This document shows positions 37,563 through 46,057 of a DNA stretch of 64,000 nt, in pieces. The first letter of the stretch is position 1; each line of letters starts with the position of its first letter. The DNA comes from a virus. The stretch is taken from positions 1 through 64,000 of the IMG/VR virus record IMGVR_UViG_3300027917_000032; one strand, given 5' to 3'. The notes beneath the pieces were generated by a model that was given only the letters and a program-made list of their open reading frames with translations, was not told the origin of the DNA and did no database searches. Made by a program: the position numbers and the translations under genes.

Positions 37563-38727
37563 GGTAATCATCCTCTGTGTATTCTTTGATGCCAAAGGGT
37601 TCAACAACATATACCGTTTTCACGCAGGGGTAGCACTGTTGAATCTCCATCCAAATGTCGGCCGCGCGCCAGCGAGTCGTGATAAGTACCGTCTCGGCTG
37701 GGTTCTCGTACAGAGACTCGGCGTGTTCAATCAATTGCCCCGTGCCGGGAACGTACCGGCCCGCCTTGCGTCGGTCGGAGTCAATAACCCGCCCCTTGGT
37801 AATGTGGAACGCATTAAGGAACGCCGCTCCCTTGCCCGTGCCGCCCCAGAACACCATGTCAGTGTCGATCAACTCCATTAGGAAGTTGACCAAACCACTC
37901 GTCCCGTGGTAATCCCAACCCTGGGGGTAGCCAGGGTAGGCTCGCGGATTTGGCACGCCGGTCCAGATGACTACTTCATCATTGTAGGTGCGGTAGCACT
38001 CACGAGTCAACCACCCGCAAGACTCAAACATCGTCCGCATACTGCGGAAGGTAAAGTTGCTCACATGCTCGTACAGGAAATCGCCCACGCGGGTTGTCGC
38101 CAGAGCCCTGTCAATGCACGGCACTTCCGCCACGAACACTGGACGAATGTTATTCTGCACGCAGGCCCAGGCCAATTCCGTGATAAACTCCCGTGGTTGC
38201 TCCATGTGCTCCAGTACATGACGACACACCAGCATGTCAGGCTTGTGCTTGCCCAAGTCCCGCCCAGGGATGAAGTAGTCGGCATACGTCTTTAAGCGTA
38301 GCAACTTGCAGTCCCGATGCTCTGGTCCCGGCTCATAGGCGATAGCTTCAACATCGCACTTCAGCATACAGGTAAGTTTGAGCGTGTGGAGAAACGAACC
38401 GTCGCCCGCTCCAATGTCCACCACCGTCAGATCGTTGTGGATATAGTTGTCCCGCAGCTTCAAAGCAAGCTCGTCAAGGTGACGCTGCCAGCCCCGCCCA
38501 TTGTTGAACATGAGGTTGGAATCTTCTTCATACGGGATTTGAGCCACGTCGAAGTCTTTATTGAATACATGCCCGCACTTGACGCAAACGTGGAAGTTCA
38601 TCGGATACCGCAACGCCCGCTCTGCATCCTCGCGTGTGCGGGGTAGGTTCAGGGCGGCGAGCGGTTGCGGGCCAGGTTGGTAGAGCGGGTGCGTCAAGTG
38701 ACACCCGCAGGCAAGACAGTTACTCAT
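37546..38727 (-). CDS. Sugar C-methyltransferase-like SAM enzyme, 393 aa
   Basis: Three-part layout of NDP-hexose C-methyltransferases: an N-terminal zinc site (CLACG ... CVKCGHVF), a Rossmann SAM domain (VVDIGAGDGSFL, then VCRHVLEHM), and a C-terminal domain (VFWGGTGKGAAFLNAF, VIDSDRRKAGRYVPGTG). Such enzymes methylate a carbon of a nucleotide sugar. Next to the GT41 gene it suggests synthesis or decoration of an unusual sugar. Confidence 0.85.
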   Translation of the reverse strand: MSNCLACGCHLTHPLYQPGPQPLAALNLPRTREDAERALRYPMNFHVCVKCGHVFNKDFDVAQIPYEEDSNLMFNNGRGWQRHLDELALKLRDNYIHNDLTVVDIGAGDGSFLHTLKLTCMLKCDVEAIAYEPGPEHRDCKLLRLKTYADYFIPGRDLGKHKPDMLVCRHVLEHMEQPREFITELAWACVQNNIRPVFVAEVPCIDRALATTRVGDFLYEHVSNFTFRSMRTMFESCGWLTRECYRTYNDEVVIWTGVPNPRAYPGYPQGWDYHGTSGLVNFLMELIDTDMVFWGGTGKGAAFLNAFHITKGRVIDSDRRKAGRYVPGTGQLIEHAESLYENPAETVLITTRWRAADIWMEIQQCYPCVKTVYVVEPFGIKEYTEDDYHAETS

Positions 38728-38852
38728 GGCCGGAAATCCTTATCTACCACGCACAAACGCGGTATGTAATGAGGGTTAATGTTCAAAGTCTTGCAGACAA
38801 CATACCACTGCCCTGCATACAGAACATGGTCGCCTTTACGAAGCATTAGCAT
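38724..38852 (-). CDS. Hypothetical protein, 42 aa
   Basis: A small basic protein (MLRKGDHVLYAGQWYVVCKT) with a beta-barrel-like pattern. Its TGA overlaps the methyltransferase ATG. The second ATG at 38846 is an equally good start. Fills a gap between two firm genes. Confidence 0.52.
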   Translation of the reverse strand: MLMLRKGDHVLYAGQWYVVCKTLNINPHYIPRLCVVDKDFRP

Positions 38853-39435
38853 GTTCGTGTCGTTCCTCCAAAGGTCGGTGCATTAAGCGGGCATAAACCT
38901 CATCAATGCTGATAGGTCGCCATCGACCAATCAACCGATGAATGTTGTCGATACCAACGTCCATCGCTCGCCGGTTGGGCCAGAGGCTATCCAGCTTCTC
39001 TTCAAATTTACCGTGACTATGACCGTACAGATGGATGCTGCCCTTTTGCATACCACGCCACGACAGCATGGGCTCGTGGCTCATGCGGATACGGATGCGG
39101 TCGGTATTACCATGTGCAGTAGCTACGGTGAAACGCCGGTAAAGCAAGTCGTTCAGGGAGGAGCCGTGCCGACGCAGACTACTCGCATCGTGGTTGCCAC
39201 GGATAAAGTGTAGTTCGCGCACTTTCAGCCGCGCCCGGTAGTGACCTGCCCGGCTTGCTTGCCAGCAGAAGTCTCCCAAGTGGTACAAAGTGTCGTTAGG
39301 TTGTACCCAATAGTTCACGGCACCGATCAACATGGCGTCCATGTCGGCCAAGTCGCGGGTTTCTTGGAAACGCGCGTCTTGGTGAACACGGACGCCAGCG
39401 TGGCCGAAGTGTAGGTCAGCGGTAAACCAGATCAT
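38836..39435 (-). CDS. Calcineurin-like metallophosphoesterase, 199 aa
   Basis: All metal-binding motifs are visible: FTADLHFGH (D-x-H), YHLGDFCW (GD), RGNHDAS (GNHD), a HGN, MSHEP and LYGHSHG (GH-x-H). Proteins of this size are common phage phosphoesterases, possibly acting on nucleotides or RNA ends. ATG 39435 has GGAGG 5 bases upstream; it is the first gene of its unit after the promoter at 39451-39479. Confidence 0.9.
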   Translation of the reverse strand: MIWFTADLHFGHAGVRVHQDARFQETRDLADMDAMLIGAVNYWVQPNDTLYHLGDFCWQASRAGHYRARLKVRELHFIRGNHDASSLRRHGSSLNDLLYRRFTVATAHGNTDRIRIRMSHEPMLSWRGMQKGSIHLYGHSHGKFEEKLDSLWPNRRAMDVGIDNIHRLIGRWRPISIDEVYARLMHRPLEERHEHANAS

Positions 39436-39450
39436 GTATTCCTCCACCCC

Positions 39451-39479
39451 AGTCTACCATACAAAAGGGCGGTTGTCAA
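39451..39479 (-). promoter_or_regulatory. Sigma70-like promoter with extended -10 (TTGACA / TGG-TAGACT)
   Basis: TTGACA (39479-39474), spacer 17, TAGACT (39456-39451) with TGG before it. It follows directly on the terminator at 39478-39510; the T-tract and -35 overlap. The GGAGG of the next gene begins within a few bases of the expected start site. Confidence 0.8.
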
Positions 39480-39510
39480 ATAAATAAGGGAGGGGTGCGA
39501 CACCCCTCCC
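39478..39510 (-). terminator. Intrinsic terminator, leftward
   Basis: Reading leftward: GGGAGGGGTG, loop TCG, CACCCCTCCC, then TTATTTATTT. A perfect 10-bp GC-rich stem with a following U-rich tract. It ends the unit whose last gene is the lipoprotein at 39522. Confidence 0.88.
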
Positions 39511-39521
39511 AGGTCGCAAGG

Positions 39522-40043
39522 CTATGCTTCAGGGTCCGTTTCTTCGGGATCAACGAGGGGCTTGATAATAGCCCGCGCCTCGTCCATCAATGTAGCCGTC
39601 TTTTCCAAGGAGGGTCGAGCCTGCTCCATGAGGCCGACGCCTTCACAGATAAGGGCCGCCCCCTTAAACTGCTGTGAAATACTCCCATCGGCAGTCTCGG
39701 CCAACATAGCCCCATAATTCGCCGTTACATGGCCCTGTCCAAACACCTTCCCCGCCACATTGAGGTTTTCGCCCACTTCGTTGACGATTGCACTAAGACG
39801 TTCAAGGTCTGCTTCGGAGCAACCAAGTTCCTCATAAAGAGGCAGATTTTGCGGCAGTGCCATAACGAAGAAAACGGCATCGTTACCAAGCCGCGAAAGC
39901 TCACCCCCCACGTCCTGCACGCTCGCCATCGCCACATCCACCGCAGTCTCCGCAACTACCTCCACTAGCGGCATGTCCGCATCACACGCGGCGACCGGGC
40001 CGCCAATCCCAACACACAAAAGCAGCGTCAACAGATACTTCAT
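39522..40043 (-). CDS. Putative lipoprotein, 173 aa
   Basis: Signal sequence YLLTLLLCVGIGGPVAACDA with a lipobox VAAC, so it is probably acylated at Cys. The mature part is helical and acidic, with no recognised domain. Possible roles include superinfection exclusion, as many phage lipoproteins serve, but this is an inference. The ATG at 40043 has GGGAG upstream. Last gene before a terminator. Confidence 0.68.
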   Translation of the reverse strand: MKYLLTLLLCVGIGGPVAACDADMPLVEVVAETAVDVAMASVQDVGGELSRLGNDAVFFVMALPQNLPLYEELGCSEADLERLSAIVNEVGENLNVAGKVFGQGHVTANYGAMLAETADGSISQQFKGAALICEGVGLMEQARPSLEKTATLMDEARAIIKPLVDPEETDPEA

Positions 40044-40069
40044 CACACTTCTCCCTCGGGTTAAAGAAA

Positions 40070-40297
40070 CTACGTCCACTCGTAATGGTACGTCTTATAC
40101 ACGAAATCGTGAATGTCTCCGACAACGCTCGGGTTTACACTCTGCCACGGCTGGCCTGCCTGCGACGGCGGCAGTAGTCTAACCCCTTTGTAGAGGGTCT
40201 TGCCGCCCTTCAACTGATTTGGACACACCTTTGTAATCAAGCCGGTAACACCGTGCTGGCAAACCGCCACGACCCCGACATCTGGTTTAATCGCCAT
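40070..40297 (-). CDS. Hypothetical protein, 75 aa
   Basis: Beta-rich N-terminal half (IKPDVGVVAVCQHGVTGLIT). AGGAG 7 bases before the ATG at 40297. It may be a small SH3-like protein. Function unknown. Confidence 0.58.
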   Translation of the reverse strand: MAIKPDVGVVAVCQHGVTGLITKVCPNQLKGGKTLYKGVRLLPPSQAGQPWQSVNPSVVGDIHDFVYKTYHYEWT

Positions 40298-40460
40298 CAA
40301 TGAACTCCTGCGTCTTGTAGTAAACAGATGCCACAACACCGGGATCAAGCCCAGCCTCATTAGCACAAGAGAGCAAATTCTGTGCCAACCGCCCGATGAA
40401 CCGAAGCTCGGCTACGGAGAAATCCACCAGCGGCGTCTCCGATGGGTAATCGTCAATCAT
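40287..40460 (-). CDS. Hypothetical acidic protein, 57 aa
   Basis: The ATG at 40460 has GGAGG 5 bases upstream. Helical (VAELRFIGRLAQNLLSCA). Overlaps both neighbours. Function unknown. Confidence 0.58.
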   Translation of the reverse strand: MIDDYPSETPLVDFSVAELRFIGRLAQNLLSCANEAGLDPGVVASVYYKTQEFIDGD

Positions 40461-40864
40461 TCTCCCCTCCACCACTCTAGCCAGGTGCGTCGAACTCTGG
40501 GTCCAGGGGTCGGCTCGGGCTCCCGTCGCCACCGGAACGGGTCGTCGTTCCGCTCGCGGACTTGCCTAATCACGTCATCGAGTTTCCGCAAGACCTTGTA
40601 GACAAGGATACGACCCTCTTCAAGCTCGGAACAAGAAGCAGTCTTGATCGTTGCAGGGTCGTTGCAAATCGTCTCGACGGCGGTGAGTTTCTCCACAATG
40701 TCGCCCAAGTACCAACAGGAGAAGTCGTAGGTGATCTTCAACTTGTCACCCTCACGCACATTCTCGACAGAGGTAAGTGCGGTGACTGCTTCCTTATTAC
40801 GGAGGTAGGCGTCGTAGTCCAACTCCATCTTAATCTTAACGTTCTCAATGCGTGTGGGGTTCAT
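40457..40864 (-). CDS. Hypothetical protein, 135 aa
   Basis: Beta-rich N terminus, long helix, then Arg/Pro/Trp-rich C terminus (RVRRTWLEWWRG). The ATG at 40864 overlaps the upstream TGA. Function unknown. Confidence 0.58.
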   Translation of the reverse strand: MNPTRIENVKIKMELDYDAYLRNKEAVTALTSVENVREGDKLKITYDFSCWYLGDIVEKLTAVETICNDPATIKTASCSELEEGRILVYKVLRKLDDVIRQVRERNDDPFRWRREPEPTPGPRVRRTWLEWWRGE

Positions 40865-41100
40865 GCTTCGATCTGCTCCTGCAACGCTCGGCACGTTGGC
40901 ACAATAGCCTTGTGAAGAATATCCATTTCGTAAGACGTGCAATCATACTCAATTGCCGCCATAACAAACTCGCCGTCCGTATCCTCCACCTTAACAACGC
41001 AGCGATTCTTCGTCGGGTCATCTGGGTTGCACGCAAAACTCATGGTCCCGTTGTTACGGGCCAAAAAGTTGAAACACTGATACAAGGTCGCACAAGACAT
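40861..41100 (-). CDS. Hypothetical protein, 79 aa
   Basis: GAGGAGG precedes the ATG, one base after the helicase stop. Cys-rich N-terminal half, acidic helical C-terminal half. Function unknown. Confidence 0.6.
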   Translation of the reverse strand: MSCATLYQCFNFLARNNGTMSFACNPDDPTKNRCVVKVEDTDGEFVMAAIEYDCTSYEMDILHKAIVPTCRALQEQIEA

Positions 41101-43041
41101 TTACTCCTCCTCCTCGGTTACGCCAACGCTGGCTTTCATCTCGCCAAGAGTCATAAGCTCCAGTCGTCTGTTATCTCTCAAAATGTCACGCACCCGCTCG
41201 TCCGTAGGCAAGTGGATCAGGTCAACGATAGTCGCCCCCAGGTTCTCATCGGTGCCGAGACGGTGGATACGATCCTCGGCCTGCGACCGTGATTCGGGAT
41301 CGAAGTCGTTACTGTAGAACACAGCCATACGCGACTCGGTGAGCGTGAGGCTCATACCGCCCGACTTCGGGTGGGCAACAAACGCGACGCGCGGGTGCCG
41401 CTCAGTATCCGCCCAGTAGTCGAGTGGTTTGTCCACCATGAGCGGCGACCCATCAATGTCCCACACTTTCCAACCTCGACCGTCAACACGAATCACCGAC
41501 CACTTCTCCTTCGCACAGAGCTTAACGATTCGGTCGAGCGTGCCTGTAAATCCGGCAAACACAACGAGTCGCCCTTGCTCCTCGTTTTCCTCAAGCAGTT
41601 CCACCAACGCCTTATCCTTCGGGCAAGGAACTTCTTTTGTGACTCGTATGCGATGCGGTACTTCAGCGTCACCGCCGCAAGTGGGACAGTCTTGAAGCTC
41701 TTTCCGCAGTGTGTCAACATACTCTGGGTCAAGCATGTCTGTCATTTCAAACTTTCGGTCGGGGTCATCTGTGTCCACCCAGATTGCCGACTTGCCCGGT
41801 GTCTCACTCTGAGCACAAACGGGACAGGGCTCGGTGCCATCGACCTTCTCACGGTATTGGAAACCGTCACTAAGCTCCCGCAGCCAAGTGAGGCCGGTGA
41901 TTGCATTAGGCGCGATCTTGACGAGCGCCTTTGCCACACGCTCGGTCGTAGGTGACGGCTCACAGTGGACAGTGCGATAAACCTTATCAGGTAGATCGAG
42001 ACAATCCTTCTTGTGCAGAACCAGTACCAAGCCTTGCAGCCGTTCGTTTAAGTACGCCACTTCGTTGAAGCTCGGCTCCCACGGGTGATAATCCTCCTCG
42101 AACGCCATTTCCAAATGCTGCTCCTCATCGGCGTACCCGCCACACACGGCACACTTGTCGGCGTCGTCTTTCCATGTCACGCGCTGGAGAATTTTACCTT
42201 GCGGCAATTCCTTCTCCATGAAGATTCCCAGGCGGCGCTCAAAAGCTTTCATGTCGCCCTCCCGCAAGAAGCCAGGAGCGACAATCTCCGCTTGCGACCA
42301 CCAATCAACCGGTGACTTCGGAGAAGGTGTGCCCGACATGGCGATAACATAACCTTGCGAACCATACGCATCCCGAATACCATCGGCCAACGCCTGCGCG
42401 GCTTGCGACCGTTGTGAAGTGTGATTCTTCAATCGGCTGGATTCATCGAAGATTACTCCGTGCGGTGGCAGCGTGCCGGGCACCCAAGACTTCATCTTAC
42501 TCCGCAACGCCTCATAGGTGAACAGTTGAAGCTCGACGCCTTCCAAACCCCACTTATCAAATTCACGCTGCACAGCCCGCAGACCGGATTTCGGCCCCAC
42601 CCACCACCAATCCGGGAATCCTGACCGCTCCATCACTTCTATTGCAGAGAGAGTTTTTCCCGTGCCCATTTCTGCCGCGAGCACGCAGTAGTGATAGGTA
42701 AGCCCCCAGTTTGACATTAGTTTCTGGTGGGTACGCAGTGGGCGCTCGTAGTCAAACTCCTCAAGCGGCTTCTCCCAACGCTTGTAGGGGTTCTTCCCTT
42801 GCATAAAGTTGAGTTGGAAGCGGTTGCGAGTACAGTCAGCGACGGACCAGATTTTACGCGGATTATTGTCGTCGTAGCCGTGCCACTTGGAGCCTTTCAT
42901 CGCCTTGATTTCGTCTTTCAACGCATACGGACTCTTGAGAAATTCGATACGGCCCTTGTCTACGCTGATCGTCGCGGGCACTTTGATTAGCTTGCCTTTA
43001 GTCGTTTGCGTGATGAGTCGGATTTCTTTTGGGTCACTCAT
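41101..43041 (-). CDS. SNF2-like superfamily 2 helicase with zinc clusters, 646 aa
   Basis: Helicase motifs: AAEMGTGKTLSAIEVM (Walker A), VIFDESSRLKN (DExx), IAMSGTPSP (III), VVFAGFT (IV) and SQAEDRIHRLGT (VI), the SNF2 pattern. Three Cys pairs (CAVCGG, CPVC, CPTCGG) inserted between the lobes suggest zinc clusters. Related phage enzymes translocate on double-stranded DNA in replication or repair. Confidence 0.92.
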   Translation of the reverse strand: MSDPKEIRLITQTTKGKLIKVPATISVDKGRIEFLKSPYALKDEIKAMKGSKWHGYDDNNPRKIWSVADCTRNRFQLNFMQGKNPYKRWEKPLEEFDYERPLRTHQKLMSNWGLTYHYCVLAAEMGTGKTLSAIEVMERSGFPDWWWVGPKSGLRAVQREFDKWGLEGVELQLFTYEALRSKMKSWVPGTLPPHGVIFDESSRLKNHTSQRSQAAQALADGIRDAYGSQGYVIAMSGTPSPKSPVDWWSQAEIVAPGFLREGDMKAFERRLGIFMEKELPQGKILQRVTWKDDADKCAVCGGYADEEQHLEMAFEEDYHPWEPSFNEVAYLNERLQGLVLVLHKKDCLDLPDKVYRTVHCEPSPTTERVAKALVKIAPNAITGLTWLRELSDGFQYREKVDGTEPCPVCAQSETPGKSAIWVDTDDPDRKFEMTDMLDPEYVDTLRKELQDCPTCGGDAEVPHRIRVTKEVPCPKDKALVELLEENEEQGRLVVFAGFTGTLDRIVKLCAKEKWSVIRVDGRGWKVWDIDGSPLMVDKPLDYWADTERHPRVAFVAHPKSGGMSLTLTESRMAVFYSNDFDPESRSQAEDRIHRLGTDENLGATIVDLIHLPTDERVRDILRDNRRLELMTLGEMKASVGVTEEEE

Positions 43042-43229
43042 AGGTCTACTCGGAACGCCTCCATTTTCTGAGGGATGGCGGAAATGATGATAGGATCGCG
43101 GTCCTGTAAGAAGGATCGACTATCAACGAAATTGTGAATTGCTTTTGGTTTCGAGAACGGTCGCGGCGTGCCTCTACGGTCGCAGACGATTTTTCGCACG
43201 TCCCTATCCAGCACCATGATATAGTACAC
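43038..43229 (-). CDS. Hypothetical protein, 63 aa
   Basis: It starts at GTG 43229, overlapping the upstream stop, with GGAGG 10 bases upstream. Basic N-terminal half. It overlaps the helicase start and may be coupled to it. Function unknown. Confidence 0.55.
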   Translation of the reverse strand: MYYIMVLDRDVRKIVCDRRGTPRPFSKPKAIHNFVDSRSFLQDRDPIIISAIPQKMEAFRVDL

Positions 43230-43759
43230 TACCGCTTAACCTCCAGCAAAAAGGTTTGATCGTCTTGCGGCACAATCCGCAATCCGTAGAACAGGTCACG
43301 CAAGCCTACCGATTCAAAGTGGCGGTAGATCATATTTAACGCATACCTAACGCCGGGCGGGCAGGGAGTATTTCGGCACCCTTTTAGCACTGCCTCACGC
43401 CACTGAGTTAGTGTGCCCGACACGATGGTAGCAAAGATGCCACGTTGCGTCGTCTCTGTTACTGCAATTTCCATGCCGGAAACCGCTTCAAGTATGTCCA
43501 GTGTGTCTAACTCCGTCGCCACGATGAAGAAACCCGCAGTAAGCAAGCTCCATTGAGGACGCGCCCAACCAACAGAAATGGGAGCCTTCGCGTCTTTGAA
43601 CGCCGCGAGGCATGACAAGGCGTGTGGCAATTCATCCAGTGGCACAGTGGCAGCATCAGCCGCTTTAGCAAGACTATAGCCCAGCACGTTGCGTGCCACC
43701 GGAAGCAGACGGTTCAAATCCAGCTTTGTCTGCATGATCGGAATTACGCCGGGTTTCAT
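43229..43759 (-). CDS. Hypothetical protein, 176 aa
   Basis: GGAGGAG just before the ATG. Soluble, with a helical N terminus. A segment IFATIVSGTLTQWREAVLKG weakly recalls the GTLLT-VD part of the GGP-motif family but lacks GGP, so I do not place it there. Function unknown. Confidence 0.6.
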   Translation of the reverse strand: MKPGVIPIMQTKLDLNRLLPVARNVLGYSLAKAADAATVPLDELPHALSCLAAFKDAKAPISVGWARPQWSLLTAGFFIVATELDTLDILEAVSGMEIAVTETTQRGIFATIVSGTLTQWREAVLKGCRNTPCPPGVRYALNMIYRHFESVGLRDLFYGLRIVPQDDQTFLLEVKR

Positions 43760-43828
43760 CTAGCTCCTCCAACCAAATAAGGGACTCATTTCGCATCGGT
43801 GTGAGTATGAGTTGTGGCCGGTACTCAT
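43760..43828 (-). CDS. Possible micro-ORF, 22 aa
   Basis: Its ATG overlaps the TGA of the upstream gene with GAGGAG just before it. The peptide is Ser/His-rich. It may act only to carry ribosomes to the next gene. Another frame through here is equally open, so this is uncertain. Confidence 0.25.
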   Translation of the reverse strand: MSTGHNSYSHRCEMSPLFGWRS

Positions 43829-44208
43829 AACTCCTCGTCTTGATCCCTCCCGGAATCATCTGGGTCATCAGTCTCTCCCTCGTTGTGTAGCCCAACCCAC
43901 TGCGTATCAAAATTCACCGTGGCTTCTTGAGGCGTGTTCCCATAGGCTTCAACCCCCGACTGCCCGAAAGCATTATCTGGTAGGTAGTCAGCGTAATGCG
44001 TGTTCGATACACCGTAGCTACAAACCCACCGCAAGCCATCGTGGTATAGTAAAACCGGATACATGCGATGCGGTAACAACTGGAACGTGGCAAGACGTTT
44101 GGCTGCTTCGGCGGCTTCAGCTTCGGCTTTGGCTTTTATCACCCAATAACGGCGCACTAAATCAGCGCACATTTCATCCGTCAATGGACCGGTAAGAAAA
44201 TCAGTCAT
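43825..44208 (-). CDS. Hypothetical protein, 127 aa, acidic tail
   Basis: A helix with AKAEAEAAEAAKRL lies near residue 30, followed by a mixed domain and a highly acidic end (GETDDPDDSGRDQDEEL). The acidic tail resembles those of phage single-strand binding proteins in charge only. AGGA 6 bases before the ATG at 44208. It is preceded by a hairpin. Confidence 0.58.
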   Translation of the reverse strand: MTDFLTGPLTDEMCADLVRRYWVIKAKAEAEAAEAAKRLATFQLLPHRMYPVLLYHDGLRWVCSYGVSNTHYADYLPDNAFGQSGVEAYGNTPQEATVNFDTQWVGLHNEGETDDPDDSGRDQDEEL

Positions 44209-44228
44209 TTTGAATCCTGAAGAAAGAT

Positions 44229-44264
44229 ATGGTGCCCAAGTCGCCCCGTGACTTGGGGCACCAT
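44229..44264 (-). terminator. Intergenic hairpin, possible terminator or processing site
   Basis: ATGGTGCCC-AAGTC pairs with GACTTGGGGCACCAT (one bulged base), loop of 7. No proper T-run follows on either strand, so termination may be partial. It separates the gene at 44278 from the next gene. Confidence 0.5.
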
Positions 44265-44277
44265 ACAAGTTTGCCGT

Positions 44278-45003
44278 TTAACGCGCCCGACGCTTCGCCG
44301 CGGCGGTTTCAGCTTCGGTTACGTTCTGCACACCGTTATCCTTAACTTCGATGAACTTGCGCATCTCCTCACGCAACACGTCCAGCGACGGGGTTTTGGT
44401 GAAAGGTTCCGAGCATTTGTTGACAACCGGAACATGCCAACCCCAGGAGCCACGCTTAGCGTAGCGAACAGTCAATGTGCAGGGCAGGGGGCCATGAGCG
44501 TCAATACCTTGCTTTGCCGCCGTGGCCTCACTGACAGGCAGGAAGTTGATAAGATCGCCAGAAACGGCGCGAGACGACTTCGTGCCCATGAAGAACTCAA
44601 AACAGCGTCCCGTCGAACGCTCCACTACCAGGAATGACGGCCCCCACATGCAGCCACTATCCTGTTCACCCGAACGCGCCTTAATATCCTGAAACTCAGG
44701 CGTGCTCATGTCATACACCGCGACAACAGCTTCGCGGTCACTCATGTCCAGAGCTTTTGCCCGAACAGCCAGGGGGAGAATGTCAATTGACGAGCCAAGA
44801 TCGTCAATCTCTTCGCCGCCAGGGAGGGGGATGCCATAGTGACCGGGCTTAATCTTCCCGGTATCCACGTACTTCCCTTTGGTAATCAGTTGCAGGCGCT
44901 GAAGGTAATCAACACCCTTGGACAACTCATCCATCTGCTCCGCTGTAACAAGCTCAGTCGTCGGAAGGGCAGAAGCATCGAACGGGATCAAATCAGTACT
45001 CAT
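44278..45003 (-). CDS. Conserved-looking phage protein, 241 aa, possibly DNA-binding
   Basis: The ATG at 45003 overlaps the ParB-like stop, with GGAG 8 bases upstream. The core (GCMWGPSFLVVERSTGRCFEF, then LTVRYAKRGSWGWHVPVV) is beta-rich with an aromatic and basic surface, as in single-strand-binding OB folds, but I cannot confirm that. The C-terminal tail is Ala/Arg-rich. It lies next to the origin candidate, consistent with a replication role. Confidence 0.6.
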   Translation of the reverse strand: MSTDLIPFDASALPTTELVTAEQMDELSKGVDYLQRLQLITKGKYVDTGKIKPGHYGIPLPGGEEIDDLGSSIDILPLAVRAKALDMSDREAVVAVYDMSTPEFQDIKARSGEQDSGCMWGPSFLVVERSTGRCFEFFMGTKSSRAVSGDLINFLPVSEATAAKQGIDAHGPLPCTLTVRYAKRGSWGWHVPVVNKCSEPFTKTPSLDVLREEMRKFIEVKDNGVQNVTEAETAAAKRRAR

Positions 45004-45941
45004 CACTCAGTCTCCAGATTAAGGTTTCCGCCAATTTCTCTTAACTCTCGAAGCTGTTGGCGTTCCAGCTTCCTACGCTCCATTTCATGCTCACGTTGCT
45101 GTAGACGTGCCTTGAACATTTCTTCTTGCCGTACCAGGCTTTTAGGGTCTAGGTGCAAAATCCATTCCAAACACGCCATCCAACCATCAGAAGGCGTCTC
45201 GGCTTTTCTCAAACGAAGGATCAAACCTTGCACCTGCGGGTTTTTGTATTCGCTACAAATCTGGGTGAACTTTCGCAGGTAGGGGATTGGGTCTGGTCTG
45301 TTTATGTTGTGTTCATCAATGAACTTTCTCTGTGCTGCCTCACGGTACTCCCGCATCACCTGATGGAACATTGTCTTAAATTCTGCACACGTCAGCGTGA
45401 CCGCGCTCTCGATGTAAGCATCTTGCAAGCAATAAGGTGTCTTGGCTAACAGGCAGGCGGATTGAAGCGGGATTTCGCCCCGCCGCAACATTTCTTTGTA
45501 AGCAGGCCGCAGATCATTTAAGTCTAAAATCTGCCGCACCCATGAGGGGCTTTTACGAATCAGCCGTGATAACTGCGGAACAGTCATGCCAGGATTGTTG
45601 TGCAAAATCCGTTCCAAACGAACAGCAAATTCTACCGGTCTTGTTTCAGGTCGGATTCCATTAGCCTGAAGCTGTATGACTAGCATCTCGTCATCGGTCA
45701 TCTCTTGTATTTGACACGGGATTGTCTCCATGCGCAACTGCTTACAGCAGTGATAACGCCAATTACCCTCAACAACCTCGTACTCAGCGGGGCCGATAAA
45801 CCGCACGAGAATGGGCTGCAACACGCCTTTGTCACGAATCGAGTCTAACAACTCATTGTACTCAACGCTCTCTGTGCGTACCGGACGGAGTAAACACCGG
45901 GGGCTGCGTATTCGATCCAAGTGTATCTCCGCTAGTCGCAT
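45003..45941 (-). CDS. ParB-like protein, 312 aa, adjacent to the putative origin
   Basis: N-terminal ParB domain with VLQPILVRFIGPAEYEVVEG and NWRYHCCKQL, then a helix-turn-helix (TVPQLSRLIRKSPSWVRQIL) and a long coiled-coil C terminus. The ATG at 45941 has GGAGG 7 bases before it. It is the first gene leftward of the repeat-rich region and could bind those repeats. It differs strongly from the other ParB-like protein at 28291. Confidence 0.88.
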   Translation of the reverse strand: MRLAEIHLDRIRSPRCLLRPVRTESVEYNELLDSIRDKGVLQPILVRFIGPAEYEVVEGNWRYHCCKQLRMETIPCQIQEMTDDEMLVIQLQANGIRPETRPVEFAVRLERILHNNPGMTVPQLSRLIRKSPSWVRQILDLNDLRPAYKEMLRRGEIPLQSACLLAKTPYCLQDAYIESAVTLTCAEFKTMFHQVMREYREAAQRKFIDEHNINRPDPIPYLRKFTQICSEYKNPQVQGLILRLRKAETPSDGWMACLEWILHLDPKSLVRQEEMFKARLQQREHEMERRKLERQQLRELREIGGNLNLETE

Positions 45942-45947
45942 CCTCGT

Positions 45948-45975
45948 TCCTCCATAGTATATGGTAGCTACGTTT
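45948..45975 (-). promoter_or_regulatory. 28-bp divergent control element, left copy
   Basis: On the minus strand AAACGTAGCTACCATA, then ACT-TGGAGGA ending at the Shine-Dalgarno of the ParB-like gene. It matches the element at 46547-46574 at 26 of 28 positions in opposite orientation. It contains the palindrome GTAGCTAC. It is probably a promoter-operator controlling both divergent units. Confidence 0.75.
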
Positions 45976-46057
45976 CCGAGTTCTTGGCGCGGTAAAACAG
46001 ATTTTTCTGGAAAAAGTTTAGCCCCTCCCTTGAAAGTGGCAATACTGAACATTTGAC

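Noticed and set aside
43229-43759. Seventh member of the GGP-motif family
   Set aside because: A GTL-type segment is similar, but the GGP turn is missing and the length differs; not enough to include.
43674-43910. Minus-strand frame between two firm genes
   Set aside because: It runs deep into both neighbours in a different frame and lacks its own Shine-Dalgarno at the long start.
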